Below, one piece after another: positions 24,521 to 33,175 of a DNA stretch of 46,125 nucleotides (its first letter is position 1; every line of letters starts with the position of its first letter). The DNA is taken from positions 1-46,125 of the forward strand of contig SHXF01000027.1 of the NCBI GenBank assembly GCA_009693435.1, read 5' to 3'. The position numbers and the translations under genes are program-made. A model generated the notes under the pieces. That model was not told where the DNA came from. It worked only from the letters and a program-made list of their open reading frames with translations, and did not search any database. This DNA is from Betaproteobacteria bacterium (lineage in GTDB: Bacteria > Pseudomonadota > Gammaproteobacteria > Burkholderiales > SG8-39).

Positions 24521-24570
24521 AGCAAATGCCATTCGACCATGAACGGTGAGCAAGCGCCATTGGACCAGGA
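24521..24570. repeat. Imperfect 22-bp direct repeat
   Basis: AGCAAATGCCATTCGACCAT (start 24521) and AGCAAGCGCCATTGGACCAG (start 24549) are copies offset by 28 bp with about five differences over 22 bases. They lie upstream of a Bug receptor gene. They could be paired regulator sites or chance duplication. Confidence 0.6.
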
Positions 24571-24621
24571 CCCCGTTGGGCAGTATTCGATAAGCCAATG
24601 AAAATCGGAGAACCAGAGCAA

Positions 24622-25596
24622 ATGCGCACACTGACATTTTTCCTGCCCGCCGCGCTGGCCGGCCTCGTCCTGACCACGGCGGTTTCGGCCCAGACTTACC
24701 CGTCGCGTCAGGTCACTATCCTGGTGAATTCCGCGCCCGGCGGCCCGACGGACATCGTGGCGCGGGCGATCCGCGAACCGCTGCAGAGCGCTTTCGGACA
24801 GCCGGTAATCATCGTGAACCGCGACGGCGCAATCGGCCGCACGGGGGCGGCAGCGGCAGCCAAGGCCGATCCGGACGGCTACACGATACTGCTGACCGGC
24901 GCGGGACCGATGCTGATCTCGCCGCTCACCATGGAGTCCATGCCTTACGATGCGATCAACGACTTCGAGCCGGTGACGCTGTGCGTGGAGGTTGGGGTCA
25001 TCATCGCCGCCCACAACAGCGTGGCCAGCACGCTGGGCGAACTGGTGGAAAAGGCGAAGAAGAGTCCGGGCAAGCTGACCTTCGGCTCGACCGGCGTAGG
25101 CGGTCCGGCCCACATGGTCGGAGAGTCCCTCAAGCTGCTCGCAGGCATCGACATGTTGCACGTGCCCTATCGCGGGCAGCCGCAGGCGGTGCTGGCTCTT
25201 ATCGCCAACGAAATCTCGATGTACACCGGCACCCCCGGCGCCGTGATTCCGCATGCCCAGACTGGCAAGTTGAATCTGCTGGTCATCTCCGGCACGAACC
25301 GCTCGCCGCTGGCGCCGCAGGTGCCGACCACCGCGGAAGCCGGTTATCCGGCGTTGGCCGCGCCCGCTTTCTTCGCGACCTACGTTCCTGCGAGGACGCC
25401 GCGCGCCATCATCGACAGAATCGATGGGGAGACGCGCGCCGCATTGATCCGACCCGAGGTCGTCAAGCAGCTTGAATCGCTGGGATTCAACGTGCGCGGA
25501 TACGATTCCGCGAAGTTCAAGGAGTACCTCAAGCGGGAATTCGACGTCTGGGGGAAAGTCGTCAAGCAGGCCGGCATCCGCGTGAAGCCGGACTGA
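24622..25596 (+). CDS. Bug/TctC-family receptor
   Basis: This 324-residue receptor has the signal peptide MRTLTFFLPAALAGLVLTTA, ending near VSAQ. ATG 24622 is chosen over ATG 24598 because a GGAG lies upstream of it and it starts the signal sequence cleanly. The usual DNRxGAGG segment is changed to VNRDGAIGRTG, and the HVPYKG motif to HVPYRGQPQA, so it is a divergent family member. It follows the TauD-type gene (199 bp) and converges with the AMP-forming ligase gene. Confidence 0.9.
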   Translation: MRTLTFFLPAALAGLVLTTAVSAQTYPSRQVTILVNSAPGGPTDIVARAIREPLQSAFGQPVIIVNRDGAIGRTGAAAAAKADPDGYTILLTGAGPMLISPLTMESMPYDAINDFEPVTLCVEVGVIIAAHNSVASTLGELVEKAKKSPGKLTFGSTGVGGPAHMVGESLKLLAGIDMLHVPYRGQPQAVLALIANEISMYTGTPGAVIPHAQTGKLNLLVISGTNRSPLAPQVPTTAEAGYPALAAPAFFATYVPARTPRAIIDRIDGETRAALIRPEVVKQLESLGFNVRGYDSAKFKEYLKREFDVWGKVVKQAGIRVKPD

Positions 25597-25667
25597 TATC
25601 CGCGTTCGGACGGCGCAGTTCTGTCCACCTCCGATCGAGATGAGAGGGCGTTAACGGGCGCCGCATC

Positions 25668-25684
25668 ACCTTGCCTGGCAAGGT
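25668..25684. terminator. 17-bp palindrome at convergent gene ends
   Basis: ACCTTGCCTGGCAAGGT is a perfect palindrome between the convergent Bug gene (ending 25596) and ligase gene (stop at 25684-25686). As RNA it could form a 6-bp stem with a 5-base loop on either strand. There is no clear T-run, so termination is uncertain. Confidence 0.3.
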
Positions 25685-27321
25685 CAGCCGCTCTTGTTCA
25701 ACTGGACGCGCGCCACCTGGTAGCCGACGCGCTCGCGGTCCCAGGTGAGCGCCGTCACGCCCCGCTGCTTCAGTTCGAGGCGTTTGATCTTGCCGTTCTC
25801 GGTCAGCGGCAATTCCGCCATGAACTCGATGTAACGCGGGATGGCAAAGTAGGCAAGCCGGTCGTCGAGATGGCGCAGCAGATCCTCGGGTTTGACCGAA
25901 TATCCCTCGCGCACGATGACAACGGCCATGACGTCTTCGTCGCCGATGCTGGCCGGGACGCCGAAGGCCGCGGCGTCCGAGACACTGTCGTGGCTGAGTA
26001 ACGCCTGCTCCACCTCCCACGATGAAATGTTCTCGCCGCGGCGCCGGATCGATTCCTTCAGGCGTCCGACGAAGCGGAATGCGCCTTCGCTGTTGCGCAC
26101 CACGAGGTCGCCCGTGTGAAACCAGAGATTGCGCCACGCCGATACCGTCGCCTCCGGCATGCCCCAGTACCCGGTGGCGAAAGCGAACGGTATATCCGCG
26201 CGCAGCACCATTTCGCCGGGCTGCCCGTCCGGCACCGGCGCGTCGAATTCGTCCATCACCGCTGCCTGATAGCCGGGCACGGGCGGGCCCATGTTGCCCT
26301 GTACTTCCCAGCCGCGCTCGGTGAGGAAAGCGGCGTTGGTCTCGGTTGAACCGTATCCGCCGACGCGCCGCGGCACGTTGAACCGCGCCGTGAACTCCGC
26401 CCACACGCCGCTGCGCACGCTGGAGCCGAAGGTCGTGCGGATCGCGTGCGCCTGGTCCAGCGGTCCCGGCGGCTGGGCCAGCAGGATGCTGCCCATGGAA
26501 CCCACCAGATAGGTGTGCGTCGCCCGGGCCGCTATCGCCTCGGCCCAGAAGCGCGAGGCGGAGAAGCGCGCCGTGATCACGCAGGCGGCCCCGCTGACCA
26601 ATGACTGCACCGAGGTCGCCAGCGCATTGATGTGAAACAGCGGCAGCGTCGTGAAGAGCACCGCGCCCGGATCGATTTTCATCGCCGCGTTCAGCCCGGC
26701 GGCCCACCAGTAAAGCTGATCCTCCGGGTACATCACGCCCTTGGACGGGCCGGTGGTGCCCGATGTGTACAGTATGGCGCAGGTATCCGCGGGCGAGCAC
26801 GATCGCAGCGGCATCGGATCCCCCGGCGGCGGTATCGGGCCGATGTCGAAATTGCCGTGCAGTTCGCCAGCCGGCGGGTCGAGCAGCCACACCGTCTCCA
26901 GGGCCGGTGCGGCGACGCGCGCAAGGCCGTCCACCAGTTGGCCATCGATAATCAGCAGGCGCGCTCCGGAATTGACCAGCACATGAACAAGCTGGCTCCC
27001 CCGCAGCGCCGTATTCACCGGGACCGCGATCGCGCCCAGCCATAGCGTGCCGAGGAAGGTGGTGAGAAATTCGACACGGTTGCCACACATGATCGCAACG
27101 CGATCACCCGGCCGTACGCCCGCGGCGGCGAGGGTTCCGGCAAAGCGCGCGACGTCGTCGCGGCACCGGGAGTAAGTGACAGCCTGGTGCCCCACCGTGG
27201 CGAAAACCCGATCGCCCAATTCATGCGCCTGCCGCTCGAGGATGGCAGGCAGGTTGCGTTCCAGCGGTGGCGGTGCATCCAGCAGCAGCTGCGGTAATGG
27301 CGTGGAATTTCGGAGAGGCAT
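25684..27321 (-). CDS. AMP-forming acyl-CoA ligase (CaiC/fatty-acyl-CoA-synthetase-like)
   Basis: This 545-residue adenylate-forming enzyme activates a carboxylic acid with ATP and CoA. The P-loop YTSGTTGPSKGV lies at 185-196, the acyl/adenylate-binding motif GYGSTET follows, the hinge region is FRFVGRLKESIRRRGENIS, and the adenylation lysine is Lys511 in NGKIKR. The motif order matches carnitine/crotonobetaine-CoA ligase-like enzymes. The longer open frame upstream is not used; ATG 27321 gives the right N-terminus 14 bp after the DUF35 gene stop. It is the last gene of the leftward BKACE-thiolase-DUF35-ligase series, so it probably prepares the CoA ester handled by the others. Confidence 0.92.
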   Translation of the reverse strand: MPLRNSTPLPQLLLDAPPPLERNLPAILERQAHELGDRVFATVGHQAVTYSRCRDDVARFAGTLAAAGVRPGDRVAIMCGNRVEFLTTFLGTLWLGAIAVPVNTALRGSQLVHVLVNSGARLLIIDGQLVDGLARVAAPALETVWLLDPPAGELHGNFDIGPIPPPGDPMPLRSCSPADTCAILYTSGTTGPSKGVMYPEDQLYWWAAGLNAAMKIDPGAVLFTTLPLFHINALATSVQSLVSGAACVITARFSASRFWAEAIAARATHTYLVGSMGSILLAQPPGPLDQAHAIRTTFGSSVRSGVWAEFTARFNVPRRVGGYGSTETNAAFLTERGWEVQGNMGPPVPGYQAAVMDEFDAPVPDGQPGEMVLRADIPFAFATGYWGMPEATVSAWRNLWFHTGDLVVRNSEGAFRFVGRLKESIRRRGENISSWEVEQALLSHDSVSDAAAFGVPASIGDEDVMAVVIVREGYSVKPEDLLRHLDDRLAYFAIPRYIEFMAELPLTENGKIKRLELKQRGVTALTWDRERVGYQVARVQLNKSG

Positions 27322-27334
27322 GATAGCTGCGCAC

Positions 27335-27820
27335 CTATGATCGGAAACGGCGGTCAGGAAGCCCGGCAGATTCCTCGTCCAATGGTAAAGGCGGGCAAAG
27401 GCGGGCGAAAGCGGGCAAAACCAGACCATCGGCCTGCGTGTCGAACACGAACCGGACAGGCAGACCGACGCGCAACTGCTCCACCGCCACGTCCCGCAGC
27501 GGCGCTTGCATGCGCACGCCTGCTTCCAGGTCGACCGTTGCGAGAATGTAAGGCAGTCGCGACCGGAATGCCGGGTGGAATGCATGACAGGTCACCGTCC
27601 AGCTGTGCACCGCCCCGTGTCCCGATACATCGCGCCACTCGGATTCCATCGAAAAGCATGCGTCACATACCGGCCGCGGGTAGTGCCGGATCCTGCCGCA
27701 CACAGCGCAATGCTGAAGCCGCAGCCGATGCGCCTTCAAGCTGTCCCAGAACGGCTGGGTGTCCAGGTCGGGCCTGGGAGCGGGGGCGGGAGGCAGATCG
27801 TCGGCGGTCATCGCGCTCAC
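27335..27820 (-). CDS. DUF35 zinc-ribbon OB-fold protein (thiolase partner)
   Basis: This 161-residue protein has an N-terminal rubredoxin-like zinc ribbon (Cys38, 41, 52, 55: CAVC...CDAC) and a C-terminal OB fold (SWTVTCHAFHP...PYILATVDLEAG). DUF35 proteins form complexes with SCP-x-type thiolases and are thought to position the acyl-CoA. The GTG start at 27820 overlaps the thiolase stop (GTGA); ATG 27811, three codons later, is an alternative. The C-terminal end contains an imprecise 10-bp GC-rich repeat (around 27390-27420) that adds PxLP-like residues. Confidence 0.9.
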   Translation of the reverse strand: MSAMTADDLPPAPAPRPDLDTQPFWDSLKAHRLRLQHCAVCGRIRHYPRPVCDACFSMESEWRDVSGHGAVHSWTVTCHAFHPAFRSRLPYILATVDLEAGVRMQAPLRDVAVEQLRVGLPVRFVFDTQADGLVLPAFARLCPPLPLDEESAGLPDRRFRS

Positions 27821-28965
27821 CCGCGTCGCATGATGGCAACCGCCCCGTCGCCCAGATCGCCATATCCGGTGACCAGGCCGAGTTGCGCGCCCGCAACCTG
27901 GGCATCCGCCTCGCCGCGCAATTGCCGGACCAGTTCAACGATATGGTTCATGCCGGAAACGTGCGCCTGGGAGAGCAGGCCGCCGTGGGTATTCACAGGA
28001 AGCCGTCCGCCCAGAGCGATGCCATCGCCCTCGACGAACGCGCCCCCCTCGCCCTTGGCGCAGAAACCCAGGTCCTCCAGTTGGCACAGCACGATGTAGG
28101 TGAAACAGTCGTAGATCTCCGCCACCTGAATGTCGGCAGCGCTCACCCCGGCCATGCCGAACGCCCGGGACGCCGCCTTGGCGAGGCCCAGCGTCGTCAT
28201 GTCCTCGCGCTGCGTAATGGCGCTGGGCGAATGCGGGTGCCCTTCCGCGACACCCATGATGATGACCGGGCGTTGCTTGAGGTCCCGCGCCCGTTCGGTG
28301 GAGCTGACCACGATGGCCGCACCGCCGTCGCTTTCCAGGCAACAATCCAGCAGGCGGAAAGGATCGCTGATCATGCGGGAATGCTGATGGTCGTCGAGCG
28401 TGATGGGCTTCTTCATCAGCGCGCGCCGGTTCAGTACGGCGTGCCGCCGCGTGGCGACCGCGATGGCGCCCAGCTGCCGGCTGGTAGTCCCGTACATCTC
28501 CATGTGGCGCCGCGCCATGACAGCGTAGAACTGCGCCGGCGAGATGGCGCCGACCGGCGCCTCGAATTCGCCGACCTGGCGGAACGCTCGCATTTCGCCG
28601 GTACGCGCGCCCACCCGCGATGCCGATGCGCCGTTGCGTCCCACGGGCACGAGCACATGGCGGCAGATTCCCGCCTGCACCACCGCCAGCGCGCACTGCA
28701 GGGCCGCGACGCTGCTGGCCCCGCCCATGGGCACAAGCGCGGAGAAGCGCAGGTCGCGCAGCCCGAAATTGGTGATGAAGTCCTCCGCCACCGCCTCGCC
28801 GGAGGAGCAGGCCAGGATGCCGTCGATATCCCGCGGGTTCAGGCCGGCATCGGCAATCGCCGCCAGCGCCGCCTCCATCTGCAGGGCAACATCGGACTTG
28901 CCGGAACGGCGGCTGTAGGCAGTTTCGCCGATGCCGACTATGGCGCCCGCCTCGCGCAGGGACAT
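27817..28965 (-). CDS. SCP-x-like thiolase / lipid-transfer protein
   Basis: This 382-residue protein is of the thiolase superfamily, SCP-x (lipid-transfer) branch. GIGETAYSRRSG, NTHGGLLSQAH (with the conserved His after NT) and the C-terminal GYGDLGDGA are typical. The segment where classical thiolases carry the nucleophilic cysteine reads PMGGASSVAALQ, with no cysteine, so the mechanism differs from acetyl-CoA acetyltransferases; family relatives may do retro-aldol or Claisen steps. ATG 28965 follows a GGAG by 6 bases. It is coupled to the DUF35 gene (GTGA overlap), so the two probably form a complex. Confidence 0.9.
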   Translation of the reverse strand: MSLREAGAIVGIGETAYSRRSGKSDVALQMEAALAAIADAGLNPRDIDGILACSSGEAVAEDFITNFGLRDLRFSALVPMGGASSVAALQCALAVVQAGICRHVLVPVGRNGASASRVGARTGEMRAFRQVGEFEAPVGAISPAQFYAVMARRHMEMYGTTSRQLGAIAVATRRHAVLNRRALMKKPITLDDHQHSRMISDPFRLLDCCLESDGGAAIVVSSTERARDLKQRPVIIMGVAEGHPHSPSAITQREDMTTLGLAKAASRAFGMAGVSAADIQVAEIYDCFTYIVLCQLEDLGFCAKGEGGAFVEGDGIALGGRLPVNTHGGLLSQAHVSGMNHIVELVRQLRGEADAQVAGAQLGLVTGYGDLGDGAVAIMRRG

Positions 28966-29028
28966 GAAATCTCCTACCTCAGCCTGCACGATGACATCAT
29001 CGGCGACCCGCAAGCGTCACCCGCATTC

Positions 29029-29928
29029 CTAGCGCGCCAATCCATATATCTTCTTGGCTTCGGCGACCGTCGCGGGTTCCCTGCCGAACTCGCGCGCGAT
29101 GCGAACCATTGCTTCCACCTGATTGTGGTTATGCGCCGCGGCTTGTCCGTTGGGCAGGTAGATATTGTCTTCGAACCCGACGCGAACGATGTCGCAACCC
29201 TGGACCAGGGCCATGGTATTTATCGGGAACATCGCTCTGTCGGTGGCCGTAACCTGCCATTTCGCGTTGGGGAATATCCTGCGGCCCTCGTCGAGCGCGA
29301 ACGCAAATGCCCGTGGCGTGGGTTCCATTCCGCCAAAGCCGAAGCAGTAATTCAACCAGTAGCGGTTTTCATTGGCATTGAATACGCCCTCGTCGGCGAG
29401 CCGCTTCAGCCGGTCCAGAAAACTGACCTGGACGATCTCGAACTCTATCGACGAGCCGGCGGCGTGAACCGCAGGGATCTTCTTCCTCAGGAATGCCGTC
29501 GGATTGAGAAACGAGAACTGGTTCTGATCGGGAACACCGGGGTGAAAAAAATCCCAGGAGCCGCCTGCGATCGAAAACAGGTCTTGCCGTGGTTCAAGAT
29601 GCAGAAGCGCCAGCCGTTCTTCCTCGGTTGGCCGGATGATGGCACCCGTTATCGGATCGTGCCTGGAGCCGATGCCATTCGTGGTCTGGATGAGAATGTC
29701 GCACTTGTCGCGTATGCACTTCATTATCTCGGCGAAGACTTTGACGTCGCCGGTCGCGGCTTTTTTCTCGTCCCTCGCGTGAATGTGGACCGAGGATGCC
29801 CCCGCCTGATAGCAGCGGTATGTTTCGTCCGCGATTTCCTGCGGCGTGATCGGCACTTTCGCGCCTTCCCGGTCCTGCTGTGTTCCGCCGTTCAATGCAA
29901 CGACGATGGCCACTTTCTTCTGGTTCAT
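29029..29928 (-). CDS. BKACE (3-keto-5-aminohexanoate cleavage enzyme, DUF849) family
   Basis: This 299-residue beta-keto acid cleavage enzyme has a zinc site with His48-x-His50 in SVHIHARD. Family members condense a beta-keto acid with acetyl-CoA and split off acetoacetate and a new acyl-CoA. The N-terminal VVALNGGTQQD replaces the more usual CALTGA, so the substrate may differ from lysine-degradation Kce. ATG 29928 has GGAG 6 bases upstream; the longer frame is not supported. It lies between a Bug receptor gene (73 bp) and the thiolase (63 bp), all leftward, and likely supplies or uses an acyl-CoA of the same pathway. Confidence 0.92.
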   Translation of the reverse strand: MNQKKVAIVVALNGGTQQDREGAKVPITPQEIADETYRCYQAGASSVHIHARDEKKAATGDVKVFAEIMKCIRDKCDILIQTTNGIGSRHDPITGAIIRPTEEERLALLHLEPRQDLFSIAGGSWDFFHPGVPDQNQFSFLNPTAFLRKKIPAVHAAGSSIEFEIVQVSFLDRLKRLADEGVFNANENRYWLNYCFGFGGMEPTPRAFAFALDEGRRIFPNAKWQVTATDRAMFPINTMALVQGCDIVRVGFEDNIYLPNGQAAAHNHNQVEAMVRIAREFGREPATVAEAKKIYGLAR

Positions 29929-30001
29929 GACGGTCTCCTCCAAGTGTGTTTGAACGAATGTCGCCAGTTTTGTGCGGGTCGCCCCGCTGTTCAGTATTTC
30001 C

Positions 30002-30970
30002 CTAGTCGAGCGAAATGCCGGCCTGCTTGCCAAGCTCGCTCAACTCGGCAATCTGCCTGCCGATGAAGCTGGTGAATCCCTCGGGCGTGGTGTGTTGGGG
30101 AATGGTGCCTTGTTCCCCGAACACCTTCCGCACTCTGGCTGAATCCACGACCGATGCAATCTCGCGGTTCAGGCGATTGATGACGCCGGCCGGGATTCCC
30201 GAGGGTCCCACGACGCCCACCCAGGACCCGACGACAAACCCCGGAAAACCTGCTTCCGCCATCGTCGGGACCTCCGGCAGGCGCGCCGAACGCTGCGCAG
30301 CGGCGTAGGCAAGAACCCGGACCTTGCCCTCTTTTACCAATGACAGCAGCTGCGGTTCGGAATGAAACATCATCTGCACGCGCGCTGCCAGAAAATCGGG
30401 CATGGCGGCGCCGGCCCCTTTGTAGGGCACATGCACAATACTGGTCCCGCTTTTCGCCTTGAACAATTCGGTGGCCAGATGATTGGACGTCCCCGCGCCG
30501 AATGACGCGTAGTTCAGCTTGCCGGGCTGCGCCTTGGCGAGATCGACAAGCTCCTTGACCGATGCGGCTGACACGGAAGGATGAACGGCCAGCAGCAATG
30601 GGGTGGTCCCTACCAGCGTAATCGTGGCGAAGTCGCGGCGCCAGTCATAGGGCATGTTCTGCTTGATGGCCGGATAAATGGCCAGCTCCGGCGAAGCCGC
30701 GAAAAGAAGCGTATAGCCATCCTTGGGCGCGCGCACCACTGACGTGGCGGCTATGGTGCCGCCCGCGCCTTCCCGATTTTCTACAACGATTGAAGTATTG
30801 AGCCGCTCGCCCAGTTCCTGCGCAATGAGACGAGCCGCGATATCGGTAAGGCCACCCGCAGTGTAGCCAACAACGAACCGTATGGTCTTGGACGGATAGT
30901 CCTGCGAATTCACATCAAAGGGGACCAGCGCGGCGAGTACGAACGCGGCAACCAGGTGAATAAGCTGCAT
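30002..30970 (-). CDS. Bug/TctC-family receptor
   Basis: This 322-residue receptor has the signal peptide MQLIHLVAAFVLAALVPFDVNSQ and the motifs VGYTAGGLTDIAAR, ENREGAGG, PKDGYTLL and HVPYKGAGAA. ATG 30970 has GGAGG upstream. As the first gene of the leftward series leading to BKACE, thiolase, DUF35 and ligase, it is likely the receptor that brings in the acid that those enzymes activate and cleave. Confidence 0.92.
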   Translation of the reverse strand: MQLIHLVAAFVLAALVPFDVNSQDYPSKTIRFVVGYTAGGLTDIAARLIAQELGERLNTSIVVENREGAGGTIAATSVVRAPKDGYTLLFAASPELAIYPAIKQNMPYDWRRDFATITLVGTTPLLLAVHPSVSAASVKELVDLAKAQPGKLNYASFGAGTSNHLATELFKAKSGTSIVHVPYKGAGAAMPDFLAARVQMMFHSEPQLLSLVKEGKVRVLAYAAAQRSARLPEVPTMAEAGFPGFVVGSWVGVVGPSGIPAGVINRLNREIASVVDSARVRKVFGEQGTIPQHTTPEGFTSFIGRQIAELSELGKQAGISLD

Positions 30971-30983
30971 TTTGATGTCCTCC

Positions 30984-31011
30984 GTAACTCCGTAACTCGG
31001 TAACTCCGTAA
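30984..31011. repeat. 8-bp tandem repeat (about 3.5 copies)
   Basis: GTAACTCS occurs at 30984, 30992 and 31000, then a partial copy at 31008. It lies in the 5' leader of the leftward Bug receptor gene, in the divergent gap 30971-31208 before the Rieske operon. No other feature is recognised in that gap. Confidence 0.85.
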
Positions 31012-31208
31012 TGGACGCGGATATTTTTGGGCCCGCAAAATCTGGCCACTATCGTATGGCCAATCGATTCTAGCCCGACGCGCTCAAGCGGGCCGTGTCG
31101 GATATCGGGGCGATAGCGGCGACCGGACTGAATGGCGCTTGCTCAATGACACGCGTGCATGCAGAGGGTAACATTCCCCCGACATCACTCCTGCCCCCGG
31201 AGCACCCC

Positions 31209-32570
31209 ATGAACTTGCGCGACGTGAATCTGTACGTCGATGATCGCCCCGGCGAGAAGATCTTTCGCGTGCATCGCGACGTCTACTCCGACCCGGAGCT
31301 GTTCGAACTCGAAATCAAGTACATCTTCGAGCGCACCTGGTCGTTCCTCGGCATCGAAGCCGAAATAGAAAAGCCGAACGACTTCGTGACGCGCTGGATC
31401 GCGCGCACGCCAGTGCTGGTGACGCGCGCGCCCTCGGGCGAGGTGGCGGCGTTCCTGAACGTCTGCCGGCACAAGGGTGCGGTGCTCGCCGCCGCCCACA
31501 AGGGCAGCGCGAAGTACCACGTGTGCGCCTACCACGGCTGGGCGTTCGACGCCTCGGGCAGGAACGTGAATGTCAAGGATCGCAGTGCCGGCGCCTATCC
31601 GGGCGCCTTCGACCGCGAGAACCACGACCTCATCCCGCTGGGCCGGCTCGCCACCTACAAAGGGCTCATCTTCGGCAGCCTCTCGCCCGACGTGCCGCCG
31701 CTGGAAGACTTCCTCGGCGACATGAAGACGTTCATCGACCTCGCGATCGACCAGGCGCCCGAGGGCATGGAGATCGTGCCCGGGCGCATCGCCTACACCT
31801 ACCGCGGCAACTGGAAGCTGCAGATGGACAACGCGATGGACCAGTACCACCTCACCTCCACGCACGCCTCGTTCATGTCGGTGATGGAAAAGCGATCCGG
31901 CGGCGAGGGCAACACCGAAGCGAAACAGTTCGACTGGAAGAAGCGCCTTGAACAGGAATGCGGCGCATTCAACTTCGACTACGGCCACAGCATGCTCTGG
32001 CTGAACCAGGCCGAGCCGCAGAAGCGCCCCCTCTACCCGTTTCTCGCCGAGACCGAAGCACGCGTCGGGAAAGTGCGTACGGAGTGGATGATCAAGGCGC
32101 GCAACACGCTCATATTTCCCAACATGCAGATCGCCGACCAGACGACCCTCAACCTGCGCACGTTCCGACCGCTCGCGGTCGACCGCACCGAGATGCGCGT
32201 GCACTGCATCGCCCCCAAAGGCGAGGCGCCCGAGGTGCGGCGCTGGCGCATCCGGCAGTTCGAGGATTTCTTCATGCCGACCGGCTTTGCATCCCCCGAC
32301 GACACTGCCTGCTTCGAGTCGCTGCAGCAGGGCTATGTGGCGCGCGGCCTGGAGTACCTGCAGGGCTACTATCGCGGCATGGATATCGTGACCGACGGCC
32401 CGGACGCCGCCGCGCGAGAACTTGGCGTCAACCCGACCCACAGTACGCGCGGGCGGTTCGATCTCAGCATGGAGACGAGCATGCACTCCCCGTATCGCGA
32501 GTGGTCGCGCCTCATAGGCGCGGGGCTGAACGGAGCCAAGGCCTACCCCGGCACGAAGGCCTGCCCATGA
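31209..32570 (+). CDS. Aromatic-ring-hydroxylating Rieske oxygenase, alpha subunit 1
   Basis: This 453-residue catalytic subunit has a Rieske centre at Cys86-x-His88 and Cys106-x2-His109 (CRHKG, CAYHGW) and a mononuclear iron site at Asp211-x2-His214-x4-His219. ATG 31209 has GGAG 7 bases upstream; an open frame 38 codons longer lacks a signal for starting there. Its stop overlaps the beta-subunit start (ATGA at 32567-32570), showing tight coupling. The length matches multicomponent alpha-beta dioxygenases for benzoate-, anthranilate- or terephthalate-like substrates. Ferredoxin and reductase genes are missing from the window. Confidence 0.93.
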   Translation: MNLRDVNLYVDDRPGEKIFRVHRDVYSDPELFELEIKYIFERTWSFLGIEAEIEKPNDFVTRWIARTPVLVTRAPSGEVAAFLNVCRHKGAVLAAAHKGSAKYHVCAYHGWAFDASGRNVNVKDRSAGAYPGAFDRENHDLIPLGRLATYKGLIFGSLSPDVPPLEDFLGDMKTFIDLAIDQAPEGMEIVPGRIAYTYRGNWKLQMDNAMDQYHLTSTHASFMSVMEKRSGGEGNTEAKQFDWKKRLEQECGAFNFDYGHSMLWLNQAEPQKRPLYPFLAETEARVGKVRTEWMIKARNTLIFPNMQIADQTTLNLRTFRPLAVDRTEMRVHCIAPKGEAPEVRRWRIRQFEDFFMPTGFASPDDTACFESLQQGYVARGLEYLQGYYRGMDIVTDGPDAAARELGVNPTHSTRGRFDLSMETSMHSPYREWSRLIGAGLNGAKAYPGTKACP

Positions 32571-33076
32571 CCCCGGCGGAACGTGAACTGTTCGAGTCGG
32601 CGAAGGAGGCCGTGCATCGCGAGGGCATGCTCCTGGACGAGCAACGCTGGGACGAGTGGCTCGCGCTCTACCTTCCCGATTGCGTGTACTGGCTGCCAAT
32701 GTGGTCGGAAGAAGGCGTGCTCACGCCCGACACCGGCAGCGCGCTCTCTTACATCTACTACGAGAATCGCAAGGGACTGGAGGACCGCATCCTGCGCATC
32801 GATTCGCGCCGTTCACCCGCATCGACGCCCATGCCGCGCACCTCGCACGCCTACAGCAGCCTGCTTGCGCTCGATCCGCCCGCGGCGGAACAGGTGCGCC
32901 TGCGAGCTGCGTGGAACACGCACGTCTACTCTCCGCGCGCCAACGAGCAGCACGTCTTCTTCGGCTGGGCCGAGTACACGCTGAAGAGCACGGAAGGGCA
33001 GTGGAAAATCGCCCGCAAGAAGGTGGTTCTCCTGAACGATGTGATTCCGACGATGCTGGATGTCTACTGCATTTGA
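32567..33076 (+). CDS. Ring-hydroxylating oxygenase, beta subunit 1
   Basis: This 169-residue structural subunit of the SnoaL-like beta family shows the typical DEQRWDEWLALYLPDCVYWLP, TGSALSYIYYENRKGLEDRI, RTSHAYSS and C-terminal GQWKIARKKVVLLND. It has no cofactor-binding residues and supports the alpha3-beta3 oligomer. It starts at ATG 32567 inside the alpha stop codon. The 99-bp gap to the next alpha gene (33077-33175) contains only a Shine-Dalgarno (AAGGAGAG) before 33176. Confidence 0.93.
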   Translation: MTPAERELFESAKEAVHREGMLLDEQRWDEWLALYLPDCVYWLPMWSEEGVLTPDTGSALSYIYYENRKGLEDRILRIDSRRSPASTPMPRTSHAYSSLLALDPPAAEQVRLRAAWNTHVYSPRANEQHVFFGWAEYTLKSTEGQWKIARKKVVLLNDVIPTMLDVYCI

Positions 33077-33175
33077 GCGCAGTTCCGCCATGCGCGCGAC
33101 CGGGCGCGGGCGGAAAGTGGCAAAATCGAACTTCCCATCGCATCTGAATGCCGGCCGGCCAGCAAGGAGAGAATC

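Noticed and set aside
27337..30066. Top-strand open frame of about 900 codons across the DUF35, thiolase and BKACE genes
   Set aside because: It runs antisense across three recognisable genes and their gaps, is rich in Arg, His and Gly, and shows no domain.
31185..32699. Long bottom-strand open frame of about 500 codons opposite the first Rieske alpha gene
   Set aside because: It is antisense to a gene with complete Rieske and iron-site motifs; long antisense frames are common in GC-rich DNA and its translation resembles no family.
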